This document shows, piece by piece, positions 1-7,726 of a stretch of DNA of 64,000 nucleotides. The translations under genes and the position numbers were made by a program. Each line of letters starts with the position of its first letter. Within the stretch, counting starts at the first letter, position 1. The DNA comes from Lewinellaceae bacterium (GTDB lineage Bacteria > Bacteroidota > Bacteroidia > Chitinophagales > Saprospiraceae): positions 930,001-994,000 of the forward strand of contig JACJYL010000002.1 in the NCBI GenBank assembly GCA_020636105.1, read 5' to 3'. The notes under the pieces are model-generated. The model was not told where the DNA came from and ran no database searches. It worked only from the letters and a program-made list of their open reading frames with translations.

Positions 1-371
1 TTTACTGCATAAAACAACTGTCCCCATGGAGGATAAAGCACTATTTCGCCAAGGACCGCCACAAAATCAAAATAGACCGATTCATTTCCTTCAACAGGAA
101 GGGTATCTAATTTCACAGGAAATCCCAGGCTTGTACCCATATCAAAATTTCCAACATCAACCAGCTTATTCGTATTTAGGTCCAAAAGGCTAAAGTCATA
201 AGTCGATTCGAGCCATAACGTGTCTCCGACATTCATGGGTTCAGCCGTCAACGAAACAGCAAAAGGGATTTCAAACCAATATCGGGGGATAAAACACTCC
301 TTGTGGCAGGAGCTAGGCAGGAGAAAGGCACAACACAGCAAAAAAAACGACGCCCTTAATGAGGTTTTCAT
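1..371 (-). CDS. Secreted lipoprotein of unknown function (3' part cut by window start)
   Basis: The reading frame opens with ATG at 371 and runs off the window at position 1, so only about 123 N-terminal residues are visible. It begins with a short charged start (MKTSLRA), a hydrophobic stretch and a Cys in the context LPSSC, which is a Bacteroidota-type lipobox; the protein is therefore probably a lipoprotein. The visible mature part (AEPMNVGDTLWLESTYDFSL, then LDLNTNKLVDVGNFDMG) resembles short beta-rich lipoproteins that sit beside outer-membrane proteins, but I do not recognise the family. The start is supported by the signal sequence. Function unknown. Confidence 0.6.
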   Translation of the reverse strand, partial: MKTSLRASFFLLCCAFLLPSSCHKECFIPRYWFEIPFAVSLTAEPMNVGDTLWLESTYDFSLLDLNTNKLVDVGNFDMGTSLGFPVKLDTLPVEGNESVYFDFVAVLGEIVLYPPWGQLFYAV

Positions 372-569
372 AATCAATTATCATATAAAATTAAGGGTTT
401 TTGTGATCAGATTCAATCTAAATTCCACCAGGTTCTGCCTTTCATTTGGTGATGCTGACTAACAATGAGTGACTCATGGTTCCAGGCATTGAAAACATCA
501 AAAAAACAATTCCAATATTTATATAATCTCCAGTTCAGGTAGTTTTTGAAATGCCGGCAAGACTCATGT

Positions 570-1367
570 TCAGTGGGAATGTCTAAAATCCAACAAATCC
601 GTTTCCCCCAAAACACCGATCCCAAACAAGGCATAATCGTACTTGCCAGGATCTTCCGGATCAAAAGAACGCAGTACTTCCATGAGTTCCATCAAGGCTT
701 TCCAGTCGGTTTGTTTTCGGTGCAGTAGCCCCAGTTTACGAGCCACCCTATCGACATGAACATCCAACGGGATCAGCAACTGACCAGGTCTGATCTGTTT
801 CCATAACCCAAAATCGACTCCCTTATCGTCCTGGCGCACCATCCACCGCAGAAACATATTTAACCGCTTGCAGGCAGAATTCCTTTCGGGCGTTGAAACG
901 TGCTTCCGGGTACGCTGAGGAGCAACAGGCAGACTGAAAAACAATTCATGAAACCCGGTCAAGGCCGGGCCAACATGGGGGTCTTCCGGAGTCAGGAAAC
1001 GGGCGAAGGCATCTTCCAGGCTTTGATTTTCCCTATAGTAATTTTGAAAAAATTCGAGAAAATAAAGGGTATCTGTATATTGAAAGGTTCTATGTTTGAA
1101 GTGTTCAAACCGGACGCGGTCTTTTTCTTCATGATTAAGGATAAAATCGTAAGGCGCCCCATCCATCAAATCGAACAACTCCCGGGATTTATTGATAATA
1201 ATACTGCGTTTCCCCCAGGCGAGCATGGCGGTCCAAAAGGCAGTGATCTCGATATCCTGCAATTTTTCATAACTGTGAGGAATACTAATCGGATCGTCAG
1301 CGATGTAATCAGGAATATTTACCGCCTCCACTTTTTTATCGAGAAAGAAAACAATGTCAGGTATCAT
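570..1367 (-). CDS. TIGR02757 / DUF2400 family protein
   Basis: A 265-residue protein typical in length for the TIGR02757 (DUF2400) family, found widely in Bacteroidota and some other bacteria. Visible family signatures are the N-terminal stretch DDPISIPHSY, ITAFWTAMLAWGKR, the central LNMFLRWMVRQD and the C-terminal PLDVHVDRVARKLGL followed by DPEDPGKYDYALFGIG. The latter segments look like the helix-hairpin-helix region of base-excision DNA glycosylases, so a nucleic-acid role has been suggested for the family, but the biochemical function is not established. No signal peptide; presumably cytosolic. It is a single gene separated from its downstream neighbour by about 200 bases with no evident gene. 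Confidence 0.88.
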   Translation of the reverse strand: MIPDIVFFLDKKVEAVNIPDYIADDPISIPHSYEKLQDIEITAFWTAMLAWGKRSIIINKSRELFDLMDGAPYDFILNHEEKDRVRFEHFKHRTFQYTDTLYFLEFFQNYYRENQSLEDAFARFLTPEDPHVGPALTGFHELFFSLPVAPQRTRKHVSTPERNSACKRLNMFLRWMVRQDDKGVDFGLWKQIRPGQLLIPLDVHVDRVARKLGLLHRKQTDWKALMELMEVLRSFDPEDPGKYDYALFGIGVLGETDLLDFRHSH

Positions 1368-1449
1368 GTAAATTAATTGTATAAAAATCCACTAAAAGAT
1401 AAAATCCTGCGTTAAATAGCCAAGACTTTAAACAAAACAGGACTAGACT

Positions 1450-1524
1450 ATGCCAGCAACAATTACTTATACCCTCATCCTCGCACTTATTTACCTGGGA
1501 AAAAAAGCCCTTTCCACTCAATAA
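1450..1524 (+). CDS. Possible 24-residue hydrophobic peptide
   Basis: A short frame MPATITYTLILALIYLGKKA followed by LSTQ and a stop lies on the plus strand in the gap between two minus-strand genes, overlapping the last bases of the glycosyltransferase gene. It reads as a single membrane-spanning helix with a basic tail, which is the look of a small membrane protein. There is no clear ribosome binding site and no clear -7 box. It may be chance; conservation of the peptide in relatives would decide. Confidence 0.2.
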   Translation: MPATITYTLILALIYLGKKALSTQ

Positions 1525-2273
1525 GATTTCGGACTTTTATACAATTTGAATTTTGCCAATCCTAATTTTTGTAAAAAATGAGAAAAGGATACGCGAATAA
1601 CCCCTAAACCATACTTTGCACTTCTTGACAGGTTGATGGAAGAGGCCTCCTCGAAATATTTTGTGGGACAGGTTACTTCTCCTATGTGAAATCCCGCATA
1701 AATGATCTGTGATAACATTTCATTATCAAAAACGAAATCGTCGGAATTTTCATTATAATTGATGGCCCGGAGCACTTCGCTGCTGAACGCCCGGTATCCC
1801 GTATGGTATTCGGAGAGTTTATAATTGATCAGAATATTTTGAAAAAGGGTTAAAAAACGATTGGCAATGTATTTATAAACAGGCATCCCCCCCGCCAAAG
1901 CCCCTTTTCCCAGGATGCGTGACCCCAGCACTACCGGGTACAGATCATCACCAATGATATTGACCATAGCAGGAATCAATTTGGGGGTGTACTGATAATC
2001 CGGGTGCAGCATAATGACAATATCTCCCCCCAATTCCAGCGCTTTATTGTATAAAGATTTTTGGTTGCCCCCATACCCTTTATTGGTCTCATGAACGATG
2101 ACATGTCCAACCCCGATGGCTTTTGCCAGTTCGGCGGTATCGTCTTTACTCGCATCATCGCACAATATTACCTCATCCACCAGGTCAAGCGGAATTTCAT
2201 TATAAGTTTTTTCCAGGGTTTGCGCAGCATTGTAAGCAGGCAAGACCACGATCACTTTTTTATTATTGTACAT
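1518..2273 (-). CDS. Family 2 glycosyltransferase (DPM1-like)
   Basis: A 251-residue GT-A fold glycosyltransferase of the dolichyl/polyprenyl-phosphate mannose synthase type. Visible motifs from the chosen start: VIVVLPAYNAAQTL (about 7-20), the nucleotide-binding LCDDASKDD (37-45), GYGGNQ (66-71) and the DxD-equivalent MLHPDYQ (88-94), then SRILGKGALAGG and the acceptor-side YHTGYRAFS. No C-terminal membrane helices, so a soluble or peripheral enzyme transferring a sugar from an NDP or polyprenyl donor; substrate cannot be told. An in-frame ATG at 2294 gives seven more residues, but a TATCTTTG -7 box at 2292-2299 overlaps it, so the ATG at 2273 (MYNNKKVIVV) is preferred. It stands alone, not beside the sugar operon at 16.7-23.4 kb. 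Confidence 0.88.
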   Translation of the reverse strand: MYNNKKVIVVLPAYNAAQTLEKTYNEIPLDLVDEVILCDDASKDDTAELAKAIGVGHVIVHETNKGYGGNQKSLYNKALELGGDIVIMLHPDYQYTPKLIPAMVNIIGDDLYPVVLGSRILGKGALAGGMPVYKYIANRFLTLFQNILINYKLSEYHTGYRAFSSEVLRAINYNENSDDFVFDNEMLSQIIYAGFHIGEVTCPTKYFEEASSINLSRSAKYGLGVIRVSFSHFLQKLGLAKFKLYKSPKSY

Positions 2274-2291
2274 TTGATTAAAATTATGGCG

Positions 2292-2299
2292 CAAAGATA
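2292..2299 (-). promoter_or_regulatory. Candidate -7 box (TATCTTTG) for the glycosyltransferase
   Basis: On the minus strand the sequence reads TATCTTTG, a perfect match to the Bacteroidota TAnnTTTG -7 element, 18 bases before the ATG at 2273. No good TTTG -33 box is seen at the expected distance. Confidence 0.5.
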
Positions 2300-2518
2300 G
2301 GCTTTGATACTATATATTAAGTACCCGGGAATAGTTTTTTGCCCCAGGCCGCCAAAGGATGATAAAAGGATTAGGTATAGTGCGTCACGGTGAGGGGCCG
2401 TTAGTAAAGACTAAAGGTTTAAGACTAAAGGTTTAAGTAAATTATACTGCGCTAAAGGCGGCACGAAAGTTCCCCGAAAAATTACTTAGCCTTATGAAAG
2501 CCCTTGATCCTTTGTCAA
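2300..2518. other. Intergenic stretch with short direct repeats
   Basis: No gene is seen. Between about 2408 and 2440 the heptadecamer-like phrase actaaaggtttaag occurs twice in tandem; a related phrase recurs upstream of the CTP synthase gene at 35053-35085. Probably decayed intergenic repeat material. Confidence 0.4.
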
Positions 2519-4243
2519 TCAGTGTAACAATTCTCTCAATTCTTTCTTTACAAAAGCGCCCAGTTCCTGGATATACTCCCTTGAGAAATTAAAGGCAATC
2601 CCTGCGGTTTCATAAATTTCACCGATAGGTTTGGTATAGCCCATTTTGAGAGCGTTGATGTAGGCCTCAATAGTGGCCTCAGGGTTTTCCCTGTAATTTT
2701 TCCAGATGGCAATGGCACCGAGTTGGGCCATTCCATATTCAATATAATAAAAAGGCACCTCAAAAATATGTAATTGTTTGTGCCAGATGTATTCTGAATA
2801 ATGTTCCAGATCTGTTTTATCTATTTCTTTGGAACTAAAAGCGTCCATGGTTCTCATCCACGCTTCCTTTCTTTCTTGTCGGCTATGGTTGGGATTGGTA
2901 TACAACCAATGCTGGAACTTATCAATGGTGGCTACCCATGGCAGCACCTTCAAAACCGTTTCCAACTGATTGATCTTTGCCCTACGGAGATCATCTTCAT
3001 TTTCAAAAAATACGTCCCAATGATCCATGGTAAGCAGTTCCATGGTCATGGCGGCCAGTTCGGCCACTTCTGAAGGAACTCTTTTTGCCGCATTCAACTC
3101 CAGCTTTGCGGTGAGAAAAGCATGAACGGCATGGCCACTTTCATGCAATAAAGTACGAAGATCGTTAAGCGTATTGGTGGCATTCATAAAAATGAAAGGC
3201 ACCCCGGTAAGATGTAAAGGCATATTATACCCTCCCGGTCTTTTCCCTTTACGTGAAGCCAAATCCAGATGCTTCATTTCCCGCATCGTGGCAATATTTT
3301 CTCCGAAGGAAGGATTGAGCCTGTTGAGGCAATCAATGGTTTTCTCAACCAGTTCTTCTTCAGTTTCAAACGGACGGAGCGGCTGCTTGGCGTTGGTATC
3401 CACATGAATATCCCAGGGCCTCAACACATCAAGCCCCAGCTTATCCCGGCGATAACGATTCAAATTGTCCAGTAACGGAAGGATTTCATATTGAATGGAA
3501 TCGTGAAAATCGAGACAATCCTGAACGGAATAGTCAAATCGACCCAGTGCAGCAAATTTATAATCACGGAAATTTTCAAAACCGGCATTAAGGGCCATGT
3601 GATGCCGTTTTTCCAACAGATCATCAAAAAGGTTTTCCAGCGGTTCTGTATCCTGTAATATTCTTTGATTGATTTTATGATAAATACTTTCTCTGTAAAC
3701 GCGATCGGTTTCTTCAAGCAGTGATCCTGCTTTCTGGAGGGTCATCTGAACCCCGTGAACCCCTATTGTCATTTCGGAAAAAATCTTTCCATGTTCCTTT
3801 GACTTGAGCTGTACTTCAGTGGAGATGGAAATATTGTTTTCGTTGAAAAGATCTACTGCGTTTTTTACATTCCGGCAATAGATAAAAAACTTATCTTTAT
3901 CAAGAGATTCAAAAAAGGGAGAATCTACTAATTTTTTATCGAGCAGGTTTTCGTAGGCATATATTTGCGGGGATAATTCCTGAACAGCGTGCTGATATCT
4001 TGATGCAGCCTCTTCATCCGCACTATCTCTGGTAATATTAATATATCGCCAGCCAAAAGCCTCACCAACAACCGCCTCTAAATGACTCCTGTCATATATC
4101 CATTTCTCTAAATCCTTAACTGAAGACACTAGCCTGCCGGCAAGGTCATCGTAGTAAGGCTTTAACGTTTCCCAGGAATTAACCTCAAAATAGCCTGGTA
4201 TGAAGTTGTCTCCCTGTCGAATAGATTCGTCAGTAGCTCTCAT
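2519..4243 (-). CDS. M3 family oligoendopeptidase
   Basis: A 574-residue zinc metallopeptidase of the M3B (PepF/thimet oligopeptidase-like) family, with no signal peptide, so cytosolic cleavage of medium-length peptides is expected. The zinc motif HExxH is visible as LLHESGHAVHAF around residue 365, and the third ligand Glu lies in PSEVAELAAMTMELL about 27 residues later. Further family marks are PFIFMNATNTLNDLRTLLHE before it and the C-terminal FYYIEYGMAQLGAIAIWKN, which carries the Tyr/His substrate-binding region. Length is normal for the family. The start used gives MRATDESIRQGDNFIPGYFE, a plausible soluble N-terminus. Single gene; the 75 bases to the upstream DUF5606 gene hold a 13-base palindrome (4268-4280). 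Confidence 0.92.
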   Translation of the reverse strand: MRATDESIRQGDNFIPGYFEVNSWETLKPYYDDLAGRLVSSVKDLEKWIYDRSHLEAVVGEAFGWRYINITRDSADEEAASRYQHAVQELSPQIYAYENLLDKKLVDSPFFESLDKDKFFIYCRNVKNAVDLFNENNISISTEVQLKSKEHGKIFSEMTIGVHGVQMTLQKAGSLLEETDRVYRESIYHKINQRILQDTEPLENLFDDLLEKRHHMALNAGFENFRDYKFAALGRFDYSVQDCLDFHDSIQYEILPLLDNLNRYRRDKLGLDVLRPWDIHVDTNAKQPLRPFETEEELVEKTIDCLNRLNPSFGENIATMREMKHLDLASRKGKRPGGYNMPLHLTGVPFIFMNATNTLNDLRTLLHESGHAVHAFLTAKLELNAAKRVPSEVAELAAMTMELLTMDHWDVFFENEDDLRRAKINQLETVLKVLPWVATIDKFQHWLYTNPNHSRQERKEAWMRTMDAFSSKEIDKTDLEHYSEYIWHKQLHIFEVPFYYIEYGMAQLGAIAIWKNYRENPEATIEAYINALKMGYTKPIGEIYETAGIAFNFSREYIQELGAFVKKELRELLH

Positions 4244-4267
4244 AATATAATTTTTTCCACCAGATAA

Positions 4268-4280
4268 ACAGTTAAACTGT
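4268..4280. promoter_or_regulatory. 13-base palindrome upstream of the M3 peptidase
   Basis: The sequence acagtt-a-aactgt is a perfect 6+1+6 palindrome 25 bases before the ATG of the peptidase gene. It could be an operator for a dimeric regulator; chance cannot be excluded at this length. Confidence 0.2.
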
Positions 4281-4318
4281 CTAGCGGCTTAGGTCGTCAA
4301 GGTTCGCATTAAAAAATG

Positions 4319-4747
4319 CTATGCCTCAGGATTATTTTTTGTATTGTCGTCGGCATCTTCCAGAGTTAACATATTCCCCTCTTTAAGGAAGATAAACCAT
4401 TTTATTACTTTTTTAATATCAGCCGTTTTTACCCTGTCAGAATCATAACTAGGTAAAACATCACTGAAATATTCATGCAAAGCTTCAGCGGGGCTATTCA
4501 CATCAATGGGCGGATTGTCTTCATATTGGTCCTCCATATTGCGAAATACCTTTTTCAATTCCATTGTATCCCCATCTTCGGTATAAATCCCAATAGATGC
4601 CAATGGCGTAAACTGATGCTTTCTTGCAGAAGCAAATCGTCGTTTTCCAGAACCCAGTTCTTCAACGATTAAACCATTACTTCGGTTCGCAACCATACGG
4701 TAAAGACCTCCAAGGCCGGTTACCGCGATAATCTCATCAAAATTCAT
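4319..4747 (-). CDS. DUF5606 family protein
   Basis: A 142-residue protein matching the Bacteroidota-specific DUF5606 family in length and sequence: it opens MNFDEIIAVTGLGGLYRM, followed by NRSNGLIVEELGSGKRRFAS and the SIGIYTEDGDTMEL segment, which look like two small beta-rich modules, then a helical C-terminal half (VKTADIKKVIKWFIFLKEG). No signal peptide or membrane segment. Function is not known; the family is widely conserved as a single copy in the phylum. A TACATTTG -7 box lies 30 bases upstream of the start. Monocistronic by appearance. Confidence 0.85.
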   Translation of the reverse strand: MNFDEIIAVTGLGGLYRMVANRSNGLIVEELGSGKRRFASARKHQFTPLASIGIYTEDGDTMELKKVFRNMEDQYEDNPPIDVNSPAEALHEYFSDVLPSYDSDRVKTADIKKVIKWFIFLKEGNMLTLEDADDNTKNNPEA

Positions 4748-4776
4748 ATTATACTATTTCCTTTTTGTTTGGGGCA

Positions 4777-4784
4777 CAAATGTA
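4777..4784 (-). promoter_or_regulatory. Candidate -7 box (TACATTTG) for the DUF5606 gene
   Basis: Minus strand reads TACATTTG, matching TAnnTTTG, 29 bases before the ATG at 4747. No clear -33 TTTG partner. Confidence 0.5.
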
Positions 4785-5258
4785 CAAACAAAAGGAAATA
4801 TTTAAGACTGTGGATTGAAATTGTAGATGCCTATTTTGAAATTGGTGGGGATAACAGCTCAAAAAGTTCCCGACAAATATACAAGATTTTTATATCTGGT
4901 CAAAGTAATTAGAAGAACTTTTTCAGCATACCGTGCTCCTTTTGAGCTCATTACAAAACCTCTCTTTTGCATATACTTCCTTAAAACGCAATATACACCT
5001 CTTTGAATTTGCTTCAATAAAACACTGATTATTAACTTTATGCAAAATTCTTTTTATCTGTTTTTTTTCCAGTACCATACTAAGATTGGTTTTAAAAACA
5101 AATTTTTTCCAATACCGTTCCCCGTGTAAAATATTGTGGGAAACGGTATTTTTTTTCAGGAAAGCGGTTACAATCGTCAATCCGGTTTCTAATTTTTGAG
5201 CAAGAAAAATTTAAAAAAAAATATTTCCTTGTACAGGTTTTACCCCCCATTACCTTTT
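4785..5258. other. Long AT-rich gap with no convincing gene
   Basis: About 470 bases between two minus-strand genes. A minus-strand frame of 85 codons (5180 to 4923) exists but has low-complexity AT-rich codons and no recognisable family, and it is interrupted in sense by the terminator-like hairpin at 5111-5156. I do not call it a gene. Confidence 0.4.
5111..5156 (+). terminator. Hairpin plus T-run reading on the plus strand
   Basis: Left arm aataccgttccc (5111-5122) pairs with gggaaacggtatt (5138-5150) with a single bulged A and a 15-base loop, and is followed at once by eight Ts. This is the form of an intrinsic terminator for a plus-strand transcript, yet both flanking genes are on the minus strand. 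It may end an unannotated plus-strand RNA. Confidence 0.5.
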
Positions 5259-6488
5259 TCACTCCTTCTGACCGATCGCCTCCAATAATTTGTCTGCATA
5301 TTTATGTCGGTTGATGGCTTCAAAAAAAGCAGCTTCTGGGATCACCCCGCTGGTGGCCACCCAATGCTGTACGGCTTTTAGAGCAGCTCCTTTTTTGCCG
5401 GATATTTTTTGAAAAGGATGGAAGACGGCATCATCCAGTCCGGCAGGTTCCAGACTGCTGTCTATAAACACCCGGGAATGGGCTGCTATCCGGCCTTTTA
5501 CTTTTTGAAGTCCTTCACTCGTCACGATTAAAATAGCTTCAGGGGCTTCCAAACCTGTATAATTTATTGGATGCCTGGACAAAATCACCTCCGCCACGGA
5601 GAACCCTGTACCTACCGTAATGGGATATTCTCCTTTCATGGTAGCATGCAACCCCGATAGGATGCCCGCGTTCGCCAAAAGCATCGCAGCAGACTGAATC
5701 CCCCCTCCGGCAGAACCGGCAATGACTACGCCAACCCTATCCTGTAAAGGAGATTCGAATAATTGGGACAGCACCTCTTCTTCGTCGAAAAGGGTGGCGC
5801 ATTCCCGGAATTCATACCGGGGAGCTTCCCGAATATTTAATAAACTCGCAGGGGGTTCAATGACCTCCTGAAAATCACTCCATTTTTTGAAGGCATAAGA
5901 GGTACACATACTCGACACTTCCACAATGGAAAACCCTTTGTAGGCAAAAGCTTCCGTAAGCTTCTCCTGGAAATCTTTCGGATCCGTAACCCTGGCGGCA
6001 AACCCCGCCCCGGCCTGATGGGCCAATCGGATGATATCAAAAGGAGGTGCCTCATCAGGAAAATGTTTGAAGTCCTTAAAGTCGTTGGTCGATAATCCGC
6101 TCATCTGTCCCCCGGTCATGCCGTATAGCTGATTATTAAGTACAACAAGAGTCAGATCTGCATTCCTTCTTGCCGCTTCCAGAACATGCTGCAAGCCAAT
6201 GGTTACCCCTCCGTCGCCCTGTATGACGAGCACTTTCTTTCCAGGGGCTGACAATCCTATGGAAATGCCTAACCCCAGGGCAGGAGCACGCCCGTGTAAT
6301 CCGTGAATGGTATGGGTTGCAAACAAAGGGTCAACCAATCCGCTGCACCCAATATCACTTACCACTACTACATCCAGCGGGTTATAGCCCAGTCCCGTCA
6401 ATGCCTTTGAAATATTTTTCACTGCCACCCCATGTCCGCAACCGGGACAGAAAGGGAATTTTTGCTCGGTTAATATATTTTGAGTCAT
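5259..6488 (-). CDS. 2-oxoacid:ferredoxin oxidoreductase, beta-gamma fusion
   Basis: 409 residues holding two catalytic modules of the ferredoxin-dependent 2-oxoacid oxidoreductase family. Residues 1-230 are the TPP-binding beta subunit: FCPGCGHG at 13-20, then the TPP motif starting GDGGVTIG and ending VVLNN about 28 residues later, followed by LYGMTGGQ. Residues about 245-400 are a gamma-type domain (GVVIAGSAGGGIQSAAMLLA, then LHATMKGEYPITVGTG). The enzyme decarboxylates a 2-oxoacid (2-oxoglutarate, pyruvate or branched-chain 2-oxoacid) onto CoA with ferredoxin as electron acceptor. No ferredoxin-like delta domain is present here or next door. Its ATG overlaps the stop of the alpha-subunit gene by 4 bases, so the two are translationally coupled. 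Substrate is not resolved by sequence inspection. Confidence 0.88.
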   Translation of the reverse strand: MTQNILTEQKFPFCPGCGHGVAVKNISKALTGLGYNPLDVVVVSDIGCSGLVDPLFATHTIHGLHGRAPALGLGISIGLSAPGKKVLVIQGDGGVTIGLQHVLEAARRNADLTLVVLNNQLYGMTGGQMSGLSTNDFKDFKHFPDEAPPFDIIRLAHQAGAGFAARVTDPKDFQEKLTEAFAYKGFSIVEVSSMCTSYAFKKWSDFQEVIEPPASLLNIREAPRYEFRECATLFDEEEVLSQLFESPLQDRVGVVIAGSAGGGIQSAAMLLANAGILSGLHATMKGEYPITVGTGFSVAEVILSRHPINYTGLEAPEAILIVTSEGLQKVKGRIAAHSRVFIDSSLEPAGLDDAVFHPFQKISGKKGAALKAVQHWVATSGVIPEAAFFEAINRHKYADKLLEAIGQKE

Positions 6489-7666
6489 GAATTGCCATTT
6501 TGATTTGAAAGATTTTCGATCACTTTTGCTACAATTTCGGAAGGATCGATCATACTGCCAATTTTGTTCACCGATCGGATCCTGCCGTGCTGCTGTTGCC
6601 CGAAAATGATCTCCCGGTACAGGCCTGTCAAATTCTCTTCCACAAAAGTGACCCGCTCATAACGATTGATCAACTGTACTATTTCAGCGGCCACCGGCAG
6701 GAGGGTGTTTACGGTGAGCAATGCTACCTTTTTTCCATTTTTACGCAATTGCAACAACGCATCCCTTGAGGCATCCGCTGAGATTCCATACGTGACGATA
6801 AGGTCCCGCGCGCCGGGTTCATCCTCCAGGCTGTAAAAGGTGATTTCAGGCAAATGCTTTTCAATTTTTGCCCTAAGACGCCTTGTATTGTCCAAAGATT
6901 CAGGCGTTCCTTTTCGGATCATCCCTTCATTGTCATGGGTGGAAGAATTGATGCGAACCTGGTGATCGGTATGACCTAACGGCACAAAAGGCGGCACGAG
7001 GTCCTGCCCGGCAAGATAGGATTTGTAGGGATCCTGGCCACTGTAAACCGGCTGTTCTATTTTTTCAATATCCGGCAAGGTAGAAAGGTCAAAACTCCTC
7101 TGTGTCATCACCATTTCTTTGGAGGTAAGCAGGATGACAGGAGTTCTTAATTTAATGGCCGTCCCGATCGCCTTATGCGCCAGGCTCCATCCCTCCTCAT
7201 AGGTGGAGGGACAAAAGACGGGTACGGGATATCCTCCTGAAATGATGCCGTTCAACAATTTCAGATCGCCCTGTGCCCCGGTGGTCGCAGACCCTGTGCT
7301 GGGACCGAGCCGTTGCACAATGATGAGGAGCATGGGCATTTCCATCATGTAGGCCATGTTGAGACTTTCCACCATGAGGGCAAGGCCCGGAAAGGAGGTT
7401 GCTGTCACCGGGAATTTACCCGCTGCACTGAACCCCGTCATCCACTGGATCACCGAAATTTCATCGGGGCCCGCCATGAATAGTGGAAACGCTTGCTGAC
7501 TGTAGCGATAAAATAAATTGGAAGGCGTGATCGGGTATCCTACAAATACATCGGCACCGGACCTGACACAGGCTTCTGCGATAATCCTGGAACCGTCGAT
7601 CAGGACATTTTTTGATTTTTGTTTTACCATTTGCACAAGATTTTGCGCAAGCGGATATTTTGTCAA
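6485..7666 (-). CDS. 2-oxoacid:ferredoxin oxidoreductase alpha subunit
   Basis: 393 residues of the KorA/PorA alpha-subunit type, supplying the pyrimidine-binding half of the TPP site. Visible: GSRIIAEACVRSGADVFVGY then PITPSN near residue 46, the conserved SFPGLALMVESLNMAYMME, RLGPSTGSATTGAQGDL, and a C-terminal Rossmann-like transketolase C domain (LIVTYGISADASRDALL, then VALLTVNTLLPV). It pairs with the beta-gamma fusion that follows with a 4-base overlap. A second in-frame ATG at 7630 (MVKQKSKNVLIDG) is an alternative start and gives the more usual N-terminus. Only 60 bases separate it from the E1 dehydrogenase gene upstream, so the three probably share a transcript. Confidence 0.88.
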   Translation of the reverse strand: MTKYPLAQNLVQMVKQKSKNVLIDGSRIIAEACVRSGADVFVGYPITPSNLFYRYSQQAFPLFMAGPDEISVIQWMTGFSAAGKFPVTATSFPGLALMVESLNMAYMMEMPMLLIIVQRLGPSTGSATTGAQGDLKLLNGIISGGYPVPVFCPSTYEEGWSLAHKAIGTAIKLRTPVILLTSKEMVMTQRSFDLSTLPDIEKIEQPVYSGQDPYKSYLAGQDLVPPFVPLGHTDHQVRINSSTHDNEGMIRKGTPESLDNTRRLRAKIEKHLPEITFYSLEDEPGARDLIVTYGISADASRDALLQLRKNGKKVALLTVNTLLPVAAEIVQLINRYERVTFVEENLTGLYREIIFGQQQHGRIRSVNKIGSMIDPSEIVAKVIENLSNQNGNS

Positions 7667-7726
7667 ACCGTGGTGTTCTTACCCGGTAAATTTACACTTT
7701 TTTATTGGATTATGCGCTGTTTTTTA

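Noticed and set aside
4923..5180. 85-codon minus-strand frame in the 4.75-5.26 kb gap
   Set aside because: AT-rich, unrecognised, and spans a strong terminator hairpin; probably chance, although a small protein cannot be fully excluded.
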